From Eupeodes corollae (Eukaryota; Arthropoda; Insecta; Diptera; Syrphidae): DNA of 64,000 bases. The first letter of the stretch is position 1; each line of letters opens with the position of its first letter. Below, piece after piece: positions 35,801 through 48,086 of this stretch. The stretch covers positions 68,280,991 through 68,344,990 of the forward strand of contig NC_079149.1 of assembly GCF_945859685.1 (NCBI RefSeq), read 5' to 3'. The notes below the pieces were generated by a model. It had not been told where the DNA came from. It saw only the letters and a list, made by a program, of their open reading frames with translations, and ran no database searches. The position numbers and the translations under genes are program-made.

Positions 35801-38800
35801 TGATAAATCAGCTGACTTTTAAAATTTTGTTTGACATGTAATTTTTATTTCTATAATTTTTTTAAACTTAAGCCACTGTATAACGTTAGGCCCCTTATGT
35901 ACAAATGTAAATTAATCATAAGTATCGTATTATTTAAAATCCAAATTGTTATTGAGTTTTGTTACAAAGTGAAAACTCAGAAAAAATAAAATGAATATGG
36001 TTATGGAGTTTGTAAGTTTGGCAAAAAGCAATTTGTTGCAAATTTTTACAATTTCCTATAGACCAAATTGACAAGGAACCTTTTTACACAAAACATTATC
36101 TGAAGCTATGCAGAAAATAAATAAATCATAGCGTAACAAAGTTCAGTTTTTAGTTCAATGAAAAAACATTATCAACTATCATTTTGACAGAAGTAGACTT
36201 GACTCGATAGTTAGTGACATTTTTCTCGACTAACATTAAACCATTAATGTTACTTTTGCTAAAAAAGTACAGTTTACTGTAATTCAATACAAATCTGTAT
36301 CTATTAATCTATTCTTGATTACTTTACAGAAATCATTTATAATATAGTTCAGTTAAAAAAGGTTTTCACCTAAATCCAACAGTTTTAAAACTCCCCAAAA
36401 TGTTCATGTTGCTCACTAGTAGAAAAAAGAACACCAGTGAATTCTTCTGAAATGTTTCCAAAGGAAGTACTCCAAGTTGTCCAGTTGATTTAGCACAAGG
36501 CAGTGCTTTCAGCTTTTGCCTTCGTGCGTCGTTTTCTTTTCCTATGGAAGTAGATGCAACGATGCATCTTATATCTCCAACAACTGAGCTTTATAGCATG
36601 AAGAACATAACCCTAAGCTTGATATAAGGTTTACCAACTTCTTAGAACCAATCTTTCTGTATAAAAATAAGGCAAGGCTGTTTAGTATTGAAGACATGCA
36701 TAATCTGGGACGCCCAACTGATATAATGCTATGCATTATTGCAATGCACTTCTTTTTTCTATTTTCAGTGTTCGTTTAAGAGTTTCCAGAAACGTTTTTA
36801 GGGTTTTAGGTACACAATCGTTATCAACGTGTTTTTATATTTGTTGAGCTAAACTTGAGATAAACTGAAACAACCACCATGTTTCTATTAACTGCCGCTA
36901 GAGCTCACGTCGGATTCTTGGGGATTTTTTTGTGGGTCATCACCAGACATCCCTTAGTAGGTGTGCGTTTCCAAACTGTTGGATTTGTTTTTCTTTCATT
37001 GACTGGACTAATATGTGCAAAACTATGAAATGAGAAACATGTTTAACAAATAAGGGAGTTAAAAAAACTTCCAAGTTGCTCATGAAAACGATTGGGGAAA
37101 ATTGTTGCTCCAAAAAAAACTATGTCTTTTTTCAACTATGGTTACTTTAAAATGCGTTATTATTGCGAGCTAGAACGCTCTTGTGTAATTAACAATTTCA
37201 GAAATTCTGCTGAAAGTTTAAAAGAATACCAGCATTTATCCTGAATCTCTAGAATTAAAGCTCCTCTAAGTTAAGGTATTTTTGTTAGCATATGCAACTC
37301 AGTTACTAGCCGTCTCATATGTTAGTTTAAGCTGCTTAGCTCAAAACTTAGGTCTTATTCCCTAAGATTTACATTGTTTTTATTTCCCAACAAAATTTTG
37401 AAAATTTTAAATCTACGTTATCCTTGTTATCGCTTAGATGTATATATATTTAAATATTCAGCTTTTAACAAAGTTAATTTACTAATTTTTTAGTTGTATA
37501 GCATAATGGTCAACTCATCCGATTGACACACATCCAAAATTAAAATATATGTATACTCATCAATGATTCAATTCCACTTCATACCATTCTTAAATTAATA
37601 TCGATCGGGATTCGTTGCACTTTATTAAACTTTCTTAAAGACTTTCAAATTGCGATTTTATCAATGTCAGTAAATATTTCCGTGTAGCACAAACAAAAAC
37701 CATATTTAATAAATTGGCCATTGCTTTACATATTTACACCACATATTAAAAAAAAAACTACAAACATTATTTTCATTTTATTAGAATACAAATCTTTTGA
37801 ATCGTTATTTCAACGAAGACACGAACTGCTTTTTCGTGAACAAATCCAACCAAACTGAAACTACATCTTACCGGAAACATAGAGTTTACTTACAACACAA
37901 AAAAGAAACAACATATTTTATGTCTATTTTTAAACTACAACCGCTCGTTGTTGTTTGCCAACCCTTTTTTTCTCCTAACCTCCACTACCCGGCAAGTAAG
38001 AGCATATGGGAGCTAACCCCTGAGCAAGAACTTTATCCTACCTTTGCATCGATATTCGATAGTTGTACTACGAGTTTGATAGTATTGCTGTGGGCTAATT
38101 AATTAATAATGTTTGATTTGTGAAGCATTGAAAGCCGAACGGCTGCATAACATTGAAAACAAAGCACAAACAGACAAAACTTTCAAGGACAATTTTCCTC
38201 GTCGTCGTCCTTAAATAAGGATTAACATTGGAGTATTAAACGGCAGTCATTGAAACACTCACGATAGTCCCGGCATAATAATGAAATGCGTACATTTATA
38301 ACGGAAGATGACAACGCTGACAACAATAACAACTCAATACAACCCCCACTTGCAATTGGGAGTTCAGAAAACACTTGCATGTCAGGGAGTAGTTTCTTGC
38401 GCAACGTGGGATGTTATATACCAAAAAACCATACACACATCTGATTATCTCATTTTCTAGGATAATAATTTAGGTTTTCGTAAAAATTATATACATATGT
38501 ACATATATAATATATCATTGGTGTTTGAAAAAAGTTTTGTTTAAATAAATTTTGGCATCCCGCATTAGGGTTATCACGAAAATCTCTACACTTTTGTATC
38601 GATTAGTGAACAATCATGACTGAAATGTGAAACAAAATATTTCCCATTGAATATGAAAATTAATTCCAAAAAGAGATATTGGGTCACACAGCCAAGGTAA
38701 TGACTCTTTTCTTTTTTACTGGTTTTTAGGATTGGCCTAGGCGTGGCTGTACAAAATAGTTTGATAGATAGACTAATGACGTAACGAGCAAAGCTGTTTT

Positions 38801-39276
38801 TTTTTTTTTGAAGGTCAAAATGAGTCAAAGTCGTCCTAAAGGAGATGAATTATAAAGAAAAAGGTATAAACGGATTTTTAATGGTCGAAACTGTTTAACG
38901 CTAAGAACCAGTTGTATTTTTATTTAAGTTTTCAAACTGCGAGATACACTTTGAAAATTAAGTTTAATATGTTAATTTAACTATAATTTCATCCATAGAA
39001 TTTAGTTATAGTAGTATCTTCTTGTTTTGAGGGTTGAACCACATAAAATAATTATAAAAGTGATTTCAAAGTAAGATACCAAAGTTATGGTAACTGCGGA
39101 ATATCTTTAAAAACAAAACGGCCTATGGCTCAACTAAGCTTGAATTAGTCATGTTACTTAGTTTAGCATAAACTGATCAGATCATAATATCGGTTTTTGT
39201 GTAGTAGAAATCAATTATCTCTTTATCAAAAGTCTTGCTGCCGGCTAAAGGAGAAGATCTGTTTATTTCACTTTTT
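35801..39276. other. Intergenic DNA, no gene recognised
   Basis: Mostly AT-rich. ORF 37797..38102 is the longest and shows no known motif. A tract at 36430..36760 is less AT-rich but matches nothing I recognise. Confidence 0.4.
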
Positions 39277-39478
39277 TTAACCCATTAGCTGCCACTGTAC
39301 TCAATTGAGTAGGCTTTGATTTAAATTTCTCTCAATGTGAAAGCAAACATGGACATGTCTTTTGACATTATGAATAATTTCTTTGAGGTTGAAAGCTATT
39401 TTGAAGTTCTTTGGTCAACTTTTGGGCCTTGTGTTTTTTGTTTCATGCTGTTTAGTGTCCTTGCGAAAGTAAAAGGTT

Positions 39479-39598
39479 AGTCAAAATTTAAAGTTTTGAC
39501 AAATTTCTGAATTACCAGTTCTGTTAAATACATTTCTTAGTCAAAATTTAAAGTTTTGGCAAATTTCTAAATTACCAGTTCTGTTAAATACATTTTTC
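39479..39598 (+). repeat. Tandem duplication, 2 x 60 bases
   Basis: Positions 39479..39538 and 39539..39598 are near-identical head-to-tail copies (both contain AGTCAAAATTTAAAGTTTTG and CAGTTCTGTTAAATACATTT), within the 5' non-coding part of the piggyBac element. Confidence 0.9.
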
Positions 39599-39739
39599 AC
39601 CAAATATCAACATTGTAAATAAATCATATTACGAAAGTTGTTTTTTGCTCCTGGTAAGTGGTCTACAAAAGTGGTGTACTCAAATTAGTACACTGGCTAA
39701 AATCGTGCTAATATTTTTTCTCACGGAATTTGCAGAGAA

Positions 39740-41335
39740 ATGGCTTTTTCATCAATAAACTGCAAAAGCTTTTATAGTAGGCGCTACGCAAAACTCTCTC
39801 TGGCTGTTAATGATATTCCAGATGATGGTAAAGAAGTAGATGTAGTGGTTATTCCACCGGATGTTGATATACATACGGACGAGGAAGATTTATGTGAGGA
39901 TGACTTGCTTGATTACCATATTCCTGTTGACATACCAGGAGCAGTAGAGGTTGAAGTCACCGATGAATTGGCCGTTTGATTAGTTAAGGGTTGAAAGCTC
40001 AGCGAGAGGTGAGTTTCAAAATAATGCTCCTATATGGTCAAAGCATGTGGTTTATGCCAATGAACTTTTGACTATTTGGAAAATTTAGCAAAAATAAAAG
40101 AAAAAATAGAATAAGAAAAGGAAGTTCAAATCTTTGAACATTTTTTCAATGATGAGGTAATGAACTTGATTTTTGCACTGGACCAAAACTGTCACACGTT
40201 CATGTTTACAAAAGAAGATCTGAGAAAATTTGTTGGCATAATGCTTTTCTCATTCATTGCCTCAAAAAAAATTTGTATAGGTGCCTAAACGAAGACACAA
40301 GAATTCCTTTGGTTGCTAACGCCATGTCCCGCAATCGCTTCAAGGAAATCAAGCGTTTTATATATTTGGCCAACAATGCATGCCTTGATAAGAGCGATAT
40401 AATGGCGAAGGTTCGACCATTGATAAAAATCATTTACAATAACTATCAAAAATTGGGTTATTTTCATGACAAACTATCGATTGATGAAGCTATGATCAAA
40501 TACTTTGTGCACCATTCCGCAAAGCAGTTTATCCGTTGAAAGCCTGTCCGGTTTGGCTATAAGGAGTGGATGTTGTGCAGTAACGAGGGATATTGCTATA
40601 ACTTTAACATATATGGCGGTGCCAAAAATGTAATTTTAAGCAATAAGTGTTTATCACTTAGATCTCGAGTGGTGCTTGATTTACTGGAAGTAGTAAAAAG
40701 GCCAAGTGACCACATCGTTTTTTTTGACAGTTTTTTTTTTAAATGTCCATTTAAATCCTTGAAGACGGTAATGAAGGCCAATCGTGGTTACTTTCATCAC
40801 AAATTCGACAAAAAAAATAACATTTTGTTCGCGCGGTGGAAATATAATAATGCTGCTGTTACAGTTGCAACAAACTACGACACGTTCGAACCTCTTAGAA
40901 GAGTCAAACGATGGTCAGTAGCAGTAAAAGAAAGGGTAATCATTCCACAGCCAAAACCATTAGTGGCATACAACAAGGGTATGGGTGGAGTAGGTCGATC
41001 TTCATGACCAATTTGTGAACAATTACAGAATCAAAATAAAGGGCAAGAAATGGTGGTGGCCATTGTTCACACATATGATCAACTCAATGGTGGTAAATGA
41101 TTGGCGACTCCATTGTTTGCAAACCAAAGAAAACCGCAATCTACTTTCATTTGTCAGAACCATAACGAGGACTTATTTACATTCCGGGCCATTAACAAAA
41201 GCACCAAATAAGCCATATTTGCAAAAAAAATTGATTCACAGTGAAGGAGGATATTTCCCCAAAAAAAATTCAAAATCAACTACGATGCCGGATATGCCAC
41301 AGCAGATGGATGTGTGAGAGGTGCCAAACTACTCT
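39740..41335 (+). pseudogene. piggyBac transposase, third catalytic Asp lost
   Basis: ATG at 39740 opens an acidic N-terminus (DEEDLCEDDLLDYHIP) that stops at 39977. In shifted frames follow EHFFNDEVMNLIFALDQN, MSRNRFKEIKRFIYLAN, LSIDEAMIKYF (first catalytic Asp), a stop at 40537, and FGYKEWMLCSNEGYCYNF. Then come DHIVFFDSFF (second Asp), VATNYDTFEPLRRVKRW, and YNKGMGGVGRSS, where the family has GGVD. The third catalytic Asp is replaced by Gly through a single base. The C-terminal YRIKIKGKKWWWPLF region is open at 41015..41317 in another frame. Cut-and-paste activity at TTAA is known for the family; this copy cannot encode it. Confidence 0.92.
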
Positions 41336-41555
41336 TTGTATCGAAAAATAGTGCTTCAAAAAATGTCATGACTAGGCAAGGAATGTACCCATATCTGGCC
41401 ATGGTACTCGTTTGAGTACACCCTTCTAAAGACAAAACTAAACAAAATATTTTTTTGAAGTGTATTTTTGGTCAAATAAAGAACTCATTTAACAGGATTT
41501 TAAAGGTTTTTCATTTATCATTATTTTAAAGGTGCTTGGTCTTTAATGGGTTAAG

Positions 41556-42447
41556 GCCATAGACAAAATAAATTTTCGTTAGAGTATCACATAAACACTG
41601 AACAAGGTTCTACTACTGTTTTCAACTAAACAGTTCTAACCGTTTAGCCATTCTTTTGTCTACTTTTTTTTTCTCTTATCAAAGGTACAAGAACTTAGGT
41701 AAACTAAAAGAAAATGTCAGATACATATCCTCAAACTAATTGCCCTAATCTAAAGATTAACGTCCTGAACGTTGTTATATGCAAAATATGAAACATACAT
41801 TTAAAGTGGTTGATTTCTATAAAAAAAAATAATTATTATTTTTAGAAAACTACTGTTTTTCTAATCCATCTCCGTAAATTTGAACCTACTTAAATACTAT
41901 TTATTTAACTACCGATTATATTCCAGCAAAAATTTACTACGCAAACAAATTTAATATTGTGCAATGTGTATGTGTATACGTAATTTCTTTAAATTCGAAT
42001 TTTTGAATACTTTTATTACCAAAGCAATATGTAGTTTTGAAGACACTAGTGCTTAGCTATTGGATTGTATTTATGACAACCCACATTTCTTGTTAAACAC
42101 TTTCTTATATTTTCATTGTTTGTACTTTGTTGACATTGAATGTGTTGTGGCAGTGAATCGCACATTCATTGCCAATAACGAGGAAGCATAAATAGTTTTA
42201 TTTCTGCAATGCATGCATGTTGCAAATTAATTCTTGTGCAATTAATCATTCGATTTTAAATAATGATGTATTTTTCCTAGAATTTTATGAACTTTACGCA
42301 CACTGTGAAGTGTGATTATGCATTTAAATTTTAACAAACATTTTTGGCTGAATTTATTTCTTTGACTCCATAACTTTAACAAAATACCGGAATATTACTG
42401 TTGTATTAAGTTTATACCTTTTTAAGTTTAAGTTATATACCTTAATG
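41556..42447. other. Intergenic DNA, no gene recognised
   Basis: AT-rich spacer between the piggyBac element and the second CACTG-ended element. Nothing recognised. Confidence 0.45.
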
Positions 42448-42591
42448 TTACACTGGTCTACAAAATTTATATTTTTGTCTGTTGCCGCGAATTTTGTAGT
42501 TGATAGTACTTACTTATCACTCGTGTGCTTCAAATTTACCGTTAAAATTTTTTAGCAGCTCGCGTGACTTTGGTTTTGATTTTTATCATTG

Positions 42592-42624
42592 AAGCCTGTA
42601 TATTATCGATTAATATACAGGCTT
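42592..42624. repeat. 14-bp perfect hairpin before the transposon ATG
   Basis: AAGCCTGTATATTA (42592..42605), loop TCGAT, then TAATATACAGGCTT (42611..42624). It sits between the element's left terminus and the ATG at 42660. Function unknown. Confidence 0.8.
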
Positions 42625-42659
42625 AAGGTGTTTAGATTATTATCTCAAGTTTTTGCGTC

Positions 42660-43790
42660 ATGAGTAGTTCAAAAAGACGTTGTTTGAATAACCCAGATTA
42701 TTTTTGCTACATATGCGGAGAATATGTGTTACAAAATCGTAAAAAAGTTATATCAGAGTTTGTTAAAAATACCTATTTTGAGTATTTTGGCATCCTCTTG
42801 GATAAAAATGAGAAGTGCTCCCAATTGTGTTTGTAAGTTGTAAGATTATGGAAAAGTGGTAACAGTACCCAATTACTGGTTGTGTTCAACGTCCAGGGCA
42901 GCGTTCAACTGACTCTTCAGTGCTTAAAAATATATCTGAACCCTTAAAACAAGACATTGAAGGACCAAGCTCATCATAAAATGATACTGATGCTGATTTT
43001 CAAGGTATGTATGTCAAATGAGTCAAAAAGCTTTTCCCAAAATGAGTTAAATGATCTTGTAAGAGAGTTAAGTCTGTCTAAACAAGCTTCAGAAGTACTA
43101 GCATCAAGATTAAAAGAAAAAAATGTGCTTTCCTCTGATACTAAAATAACTTTTTATCGTGAGAGAGATAAAGAATTACGGTGTTATTTTTTCGAAGAAA
43201 AAGATATTACCTTTTGTTCAGATATCAAAAACTTATTGTTAAAAATGAGCTTTAAAAAAAAAAAAGAACCAAAAGACTATCGTTTATTCATTGACAGCTC
43301 AAAACAAAGCCTAAAATGCATTCTTATACATAATGGAAACAAATATGCTGGGGCAGCTATTGCCCACAGTACCAAGTTGAAGGAAGAATATTTTAACACT
43401 TCGGTAGTCTGGAACAAAATTAAATACATAATTGGCAAATTTTGTGTCGATTTAAAAATGGTGAACATTCTTCTCGGTCAACAAAGTGGTTACACTAAAT
43501 TTCCCTGTTTTATATGTCTTTGGGACAGTAGAGATAAGCAAGACCATTGAATAACGAGAAACTGGCACTTGAGAGAAAATATGGAGCCTGGAAAGAAAAA
43601 CATAGTCCAGAATTCATTAGTAGCTTGTGACAAACTGTCCAAAGATACCCAATTTATAAATTCTATCTACCAGGATTTCTGGGATAAGAACATGATGTCT
43701 GACTATTGTTGGTCATTAATGCGTCACTTTACAAAGTCTACACATCACCAAAAAGCTTTGAAACGAAGTTTTTTAGAACTCAACGATTAA
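42660..43790 (+). pseudogene. Transposon-borne zinc-finger-like protein, copy 2
   Basis: ATG at 42660 gives MSSSKRRCLNNPDYFCYICG and stops after about 57 codons. The largest open piece (42957..43550) includes FSQNELNDLVRELSLSKQAS, SRLKEKNVLSSDTKITFYRE, DYRLFIDSSKQSLKCILIHN, GKFCVDLKMVNILLGQQSGY and CFICLWDSRDKQ. A final piece (43569..43790) has MEPGKKNIVQNSLV and SDYCWSLMRHF, the latter near the family C-terminus, so most of the C-terminal half is deleted. The order agrees with copy 1. Acidic residues in the IDSSK and CVDLK blocks could belong to a DDE-type centre, but this is conjecture. Confidence 0.68.
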
Positions 43791-43800
43791 TTATTTCTAA

Positions 43801-44639
43801 GGAAAGTTTTTTTTTTTTAAATAAATACATGTTTTTTCTGTTTATACCTACAAAGCTGAATATCTGAAACTAGAGCTGATACAAATCTTTTAAGTATATT
43901 TTTAAAAATATCATATCATGTGTAGCCAGCAACAACTAAAATTTCTTCGGCAACAGATGTACTGTAAACTGAAGACACAAATTGAAGGAGACAACATCTT
44001 TTAATTAAATACACAAATGACTAACAGAACAATTACACAAAATAAAGAGTATTAACAGCGGAACCACTATTACTTTTCATCGCTCAAAACCACAAAGGAC
44101 GCTATTAAGAAAATAAAGTTAAGCCTTTTTTCCTTAATTCATATGTCATTAGCGTTAATTAAAATTATTTTTTTTTTAAGTTAATTAATTTTTTACTTTT
44201 AACAAATCCAAATTTAAACTTAATCTTTAACTTTTTTAACTTTGGGTTTGTTATATTTTCACCAAAGCTGTTTTTAATTAATTTTTAGGCCCACAAAATT
44301 GCCATCTTATATAAGCGCCGAAATAATTGCATTTTTTACCCCAACGATAAATTAACACTGGGTAGGTATATTGAGATAGTGGTTTTTAACTTTCTCGGAA
44401 GAAAAAAAAACTTTTTTAAAAATTATGTTTATACAAGAAATATTGACAATTAACTTCAAGCGTTTGGTATTAAAAGCGAATATGCAGACATTTGTTGTTA
44501 CTACAGAATTAATATTTCGTTTCGACTTAAGTCCTTTTAAATATTTTAAGGAAAATACTATTCCATTTCTATAGCACCTGAACACAATTTTAAAAAAATA
44601 CAAAAGGCAACGGTATATACAAACATGATAATAAGTATC
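43801..44639. other. Intergenic DNA, no gene recognised
   Basis: AT-rich; may include the lost right part of the preceding transposon. The minus ORF 44352..44687 overlaps a foldback arm and is not convincing. Confidence 0.4.
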
Positions 44640-44862
44640 AATACCCGTGTTTATAAATAAAACATAGTCAAAATTAGTTTTTTTCACCTCCCATTTTTAG
44701 GAAAACTATACAACAAAATTTAAATATTCCGGACTCAAATAGAACGGTAGGCATCTGCCTTTAGTTTGAGATCAGACAATTCTTATTCCATGGTTTAGTT
44801 TTCCTAAAAACAGGAGCTGAAAAAATAATTTTAACTATGTTTTCTTTATAAATACGGGTCTT
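44640..44862. mobile_element. Foldback (hairpin) MITE, arms about 68 bases
   Basis: The arm at 44640..44708 (starting AATACCCGTGTTTATAAA) pairs with 44795..44862 (ending TTTATAAATACGGGTCTT). Matching is close to 85-90 percent with a 2-base indel, around an 86-base non-repeated centre. There is no coding content. The symmetrical outer ends suggest that the arms themselves are the terminal repeats of a short element. Confidence 0.8.
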
Positions 44863-47411
44863 AATAAACAAGTACCGTGAAGAAGATATTATTGGGGAAA
44901 TATTTTAACTTATTTATATTTACTTTAAAAAAATGATTCTTTTGTTAATAATAGTTTTTTGCAGATGTTTTTTGTGTAATTTTCAATATGTGTTTCACTT
45001 TTATATGAACAGATACAAAAATTATATATGTAGGTAGGTACCTAAATAATTAATCAAATGCGTAATTTGTACAAAAATATATGTTGGACTCAAGAATTAG
45101 ATAGGATTGCGTAACTCTTATTACTAGCTACCCAAAAAAAGTAAAAAAAATACACTAAAAATTGTTATAGAGTTTAATAATACATCATATAAAAACAAAT
45201 TAAAGTAGGTAACTAAATTTAGTTGTAGAAAACAAAAGTCACTCATTGATAATAGAACCTATATTAAATATAATGTGTTTTAGTTTGTTACTTGTCATCA
45301 AAATACATAATTTTGCAATAACAACATGTTACTGCAGCATTACATACAAAAATAAATAAATACAAATGGGTCAACCATCTGGACACTATCCAAATACTTA
45401 TTACAAATTGGCTAAAATTAAACCAAGAAACATAAATGCATCTTCCCTTGACACAGAGTTTTTTGAGTTTTGAAAAATGCTTCCATATTTACCAGCTTTA
45501 TGTAGAAACATATTCAAATTATTGATGATGATGGCGATGATGACGTCCTCCGAAAAAAGGTTTTTATGTACCCAGTCTTTGTGTCGTCGGTTGGCGCCGT
45601 TAAAAGTGAAAAAAAAAAAAATAACAACAACTAACGACGATAACACGCTTTATTTTCTTAACAAAAGCTTAAAACGTCCGCCGCCCTTGTATTCGATATT
45701 TTCAATAAATCCATCAGAACCTCAATCTATTGACTGTGTCCCATATTATCTGCTGCACTATCTACATTTCGTAGAGGAAAGGAAGTAGGTGGAGGTACAC
45801 CACAACACTGATCTCACGTCTTTGGAATAAAATTATATTACACATCAATTATAATTGCCTTTTTATTCTAACGAAACAGAACAAAAATCTTCAATGAGCG
45901 AACGAGTGAAATACAAAAAATCAACCACTTGGCAGAAAATTGGGGAGCACACAAAATGCGTGTTCGTCGGCTCCGAGCACCAGCAAAACTTTGACAGTAG
46001 CTGTAGCACTAACTATCTTTGTCCTATCCCTACATCACCTCCACCGCTACCATCATCTACCAACCCCACGACGACGACTCGACTACGCAAAGGCAGACCA
46101 TCAAGACTATGCAATACATTTACGAGTAGAGCCAGAGTCAGCTGTTTGATGACAGTCACATGACAGCTTCGATCGATAAAATTTTGCTCACGGGTTCATG
46201 AAAATTTTCTTAACAAAAATTTATTTTGGCACCAGGAATCCCAAAATCTTGCAAACTACTCATTATTTCAATCCTTAAGAGATTGTTTACCTTTTGGTTG
46301 AATATCCTTAACGAGAAAATAAAGTTTTGGCCAAGTTTAATGCTGCTCCCACTTAATTTAGCTAAACGTAGTTTGGTCGTTTGGCAAGGGAAGCTACACC
46401 AATTGCAACGAAACTCTGCGTTTTAGGAATACAATCTAAGAGGAATACATAGTTTCGGGAATAAAATGATCAAAAATTTTTTAAACAAATTATGAGGAAG
46501 TCTAAGGGACGACAGCGCGGCGATGGAAGCAAGAACCTTTCCTATATTTTTTTTTGGCAGAGACGATGGTAGAATCAAATAATTTCACTTGGAGGAACGA
46601 AGAACGCACGCAATTATTTATTTGCAACTTTGCTACTTTCACAAAACACTTACGGTTTAGTTTTCAATTGCAATTGAATATTTTTCGAGTTATTTTCCGA
46701 TTTCCAACGTTAAATTGTGCAAATAGAAAACGAAGGAAAATTACGTTGAAGAATTTTAACTTTTTTTCTGCTCAAAATCAATCACCATACAGCCTTCTTC
46801 CAACACAAAAATCTTCTTTTTTTGAGAAAATTCACGTGATGATGAGTATGCGCACTCTGCTGCCAAATAGAAAAATTAGTTTTCTTGTTACGTTTTGACA
46901 GTATATGATGTAAATTTGAGATTATGTTGGATTTTCGGTTTGTGTATTCGGTAGTTACGTTTTGCTACGTACTTCTCCGAAAATTCATGAACGTACTACT
47001 CAAAACAAACAATGGGTCGAATATATTTTACTCTAATTTATTATTAAACCACTATTCACATGAGCACGACCAACGAATGAACAAATATTCGTCATGGCAT
47101 TTCTTTAACATAAGAGTTTTTAATTCGTCGGAATGAAGTTTGACTTTGACAATTGTTTTTTTTTTTGTTTATCTTTATTGTGTTTTGTTTTGAAAACAAA
47201 CGATTGAGAAAATGCGGTAGAAGCTATATTTGTTTAAAAAAAGTTATTGGTGTCGTTGTTAATAAAAAAAAGAGAGCGAGATTTCATGGGCATCCATTTA
47301 ATACAAATCGGAAAATTTAAGAAGAATATGTTTTCAAAGAGCCACAGCCGAACACCATTCACCACCGAAACCAAACCAAGAATGTTATTTTTAGGTTAAG
47401 TACGCTCGATT
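44863..47411. other. Intergenic DNA, no gene assigned
   Basis: The interval 45500..46170 is less AT-rich and has overlapping ORFs on both strands (for example 45855..46163, Pro/Ser/Thr-rich), but no domain or splice context lets me call a gene. The rest is AT-rich. Confidence 0.35.
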
Positions 47412-47914
47412 ATTTTATTCGTTGCGAGTGTGGATAACTGCTTGAACAGAATAGTGTAGCTGTAGCTGTTGCCTGTAGCACTGTCAAATTTAAAAGATAC
47501 GAAAATAGTATACATCGACACAATGAGAAGCTGTAGCTGTAGCTGTAGCAGTAGCTTCAGCGCAAGTTGACTCAACTTTAACTTTTGGCGACGCTGTAAG
47601 CTACATTTGAGATGACAGATGGGGGAAACCCATTTCATTCTTTGACTTTTCACTTTTTTTTTTGGGAGCGTTCAATGCATTTGAGAATTTTTTCTGGTTT
47701 TGTAACTTTTTTATAGTACGCTACCATACAAATTCAGTTCAAATATAAATTTCATATGCGTTGAATATGCCCGAATAAATTTCCAGCGCTACACCATTGT
47801 GGGCGACCTTTGCTACATTATTGAGCGTTTTTATTGACAGCTTATACTACAGCGATTTTCTTAGCTACAGCTGCATCTCATTCTGTTCAAGCAGTAATGT
47901 GGAATGCGAATAAA
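47412..47914. mobile_element. MITE with CTGCTTGAACAGAAT inverted repeats and GCTGTA units
   Basis: CTGCTTGAACAGAAT at 47438..47452 is exactly inverted at 47880..47894. The similarity extends outward to TTTATTCG on the left and CGAATAAA on the right. Next to the left arm and again near 47530 are tandem AGCTGT units; AGCTACAGCTG lies in the right arm. No coding region. The target duplication could not be set. Confidence 0.65.
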
Positions 47915-48086
47915 GTTTGACAGTTCGTTTCAACTAAAAGTAAAGCATCTTGCACATGAGCTACGAACTGCGAACTGTGGATGTTCGCATATTTTGACTT
48001 TCCTTTCACATGAGCTTTATATCTATTCGCAGACAGCGACAAACAAAACAAGAGTGGTATAGTTTTGAGGTTAAGTTGAGCGCGAA

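Larger units (their letters stand above)
39281..41551 (+). mobile_element. piggyBac-family DNA transposon, complete ends, dead
   Basis: The unit begins CCCATTAGCTGCC at 39281 and ends TCTTTAATGGG at 41551. The target duplication TTAA is present on both sides (39277..39280 and 41552..41555), exactly as piggyBac elements insert. Length is 2271 bases. Inside is one broken transposase. Palindromic GTACTC...GAGTAC-type motifs lie near both ends (39298, 39676, 41404), and a 60-base tandem duplication lies in the 5' non-coding part. Intact TTAA copies suggest a fairly recent insertion compared with most repeats here. Confidence 0.93.
42451..43800 (+). mobile_element. CACTG-ended DNA transposon, copy 2 (right end not found)
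   Basis: TTA followed by CACTGGTCTACAAAA at 42448..42465 matches the left end of the element at 20614. The protein remnant inside is of the same family. I found no AACCAGTG right terminus within the next kilobase, so the given end is only where the coding remnant stops. An internal hairpin lies 36 bases before the first ATG. Confidence 0.6.

Noticed and set aside
37797..38102. 101-codon ORF
   Set aside because: No recognisable domain, AT-biased composition and no neighbouring exons.
45401..46163. A host gene suggested by overlapping ORFs with moderate GC
   Set aside because: No domain, no coherent splice chain, and the frames overlap on both strands.
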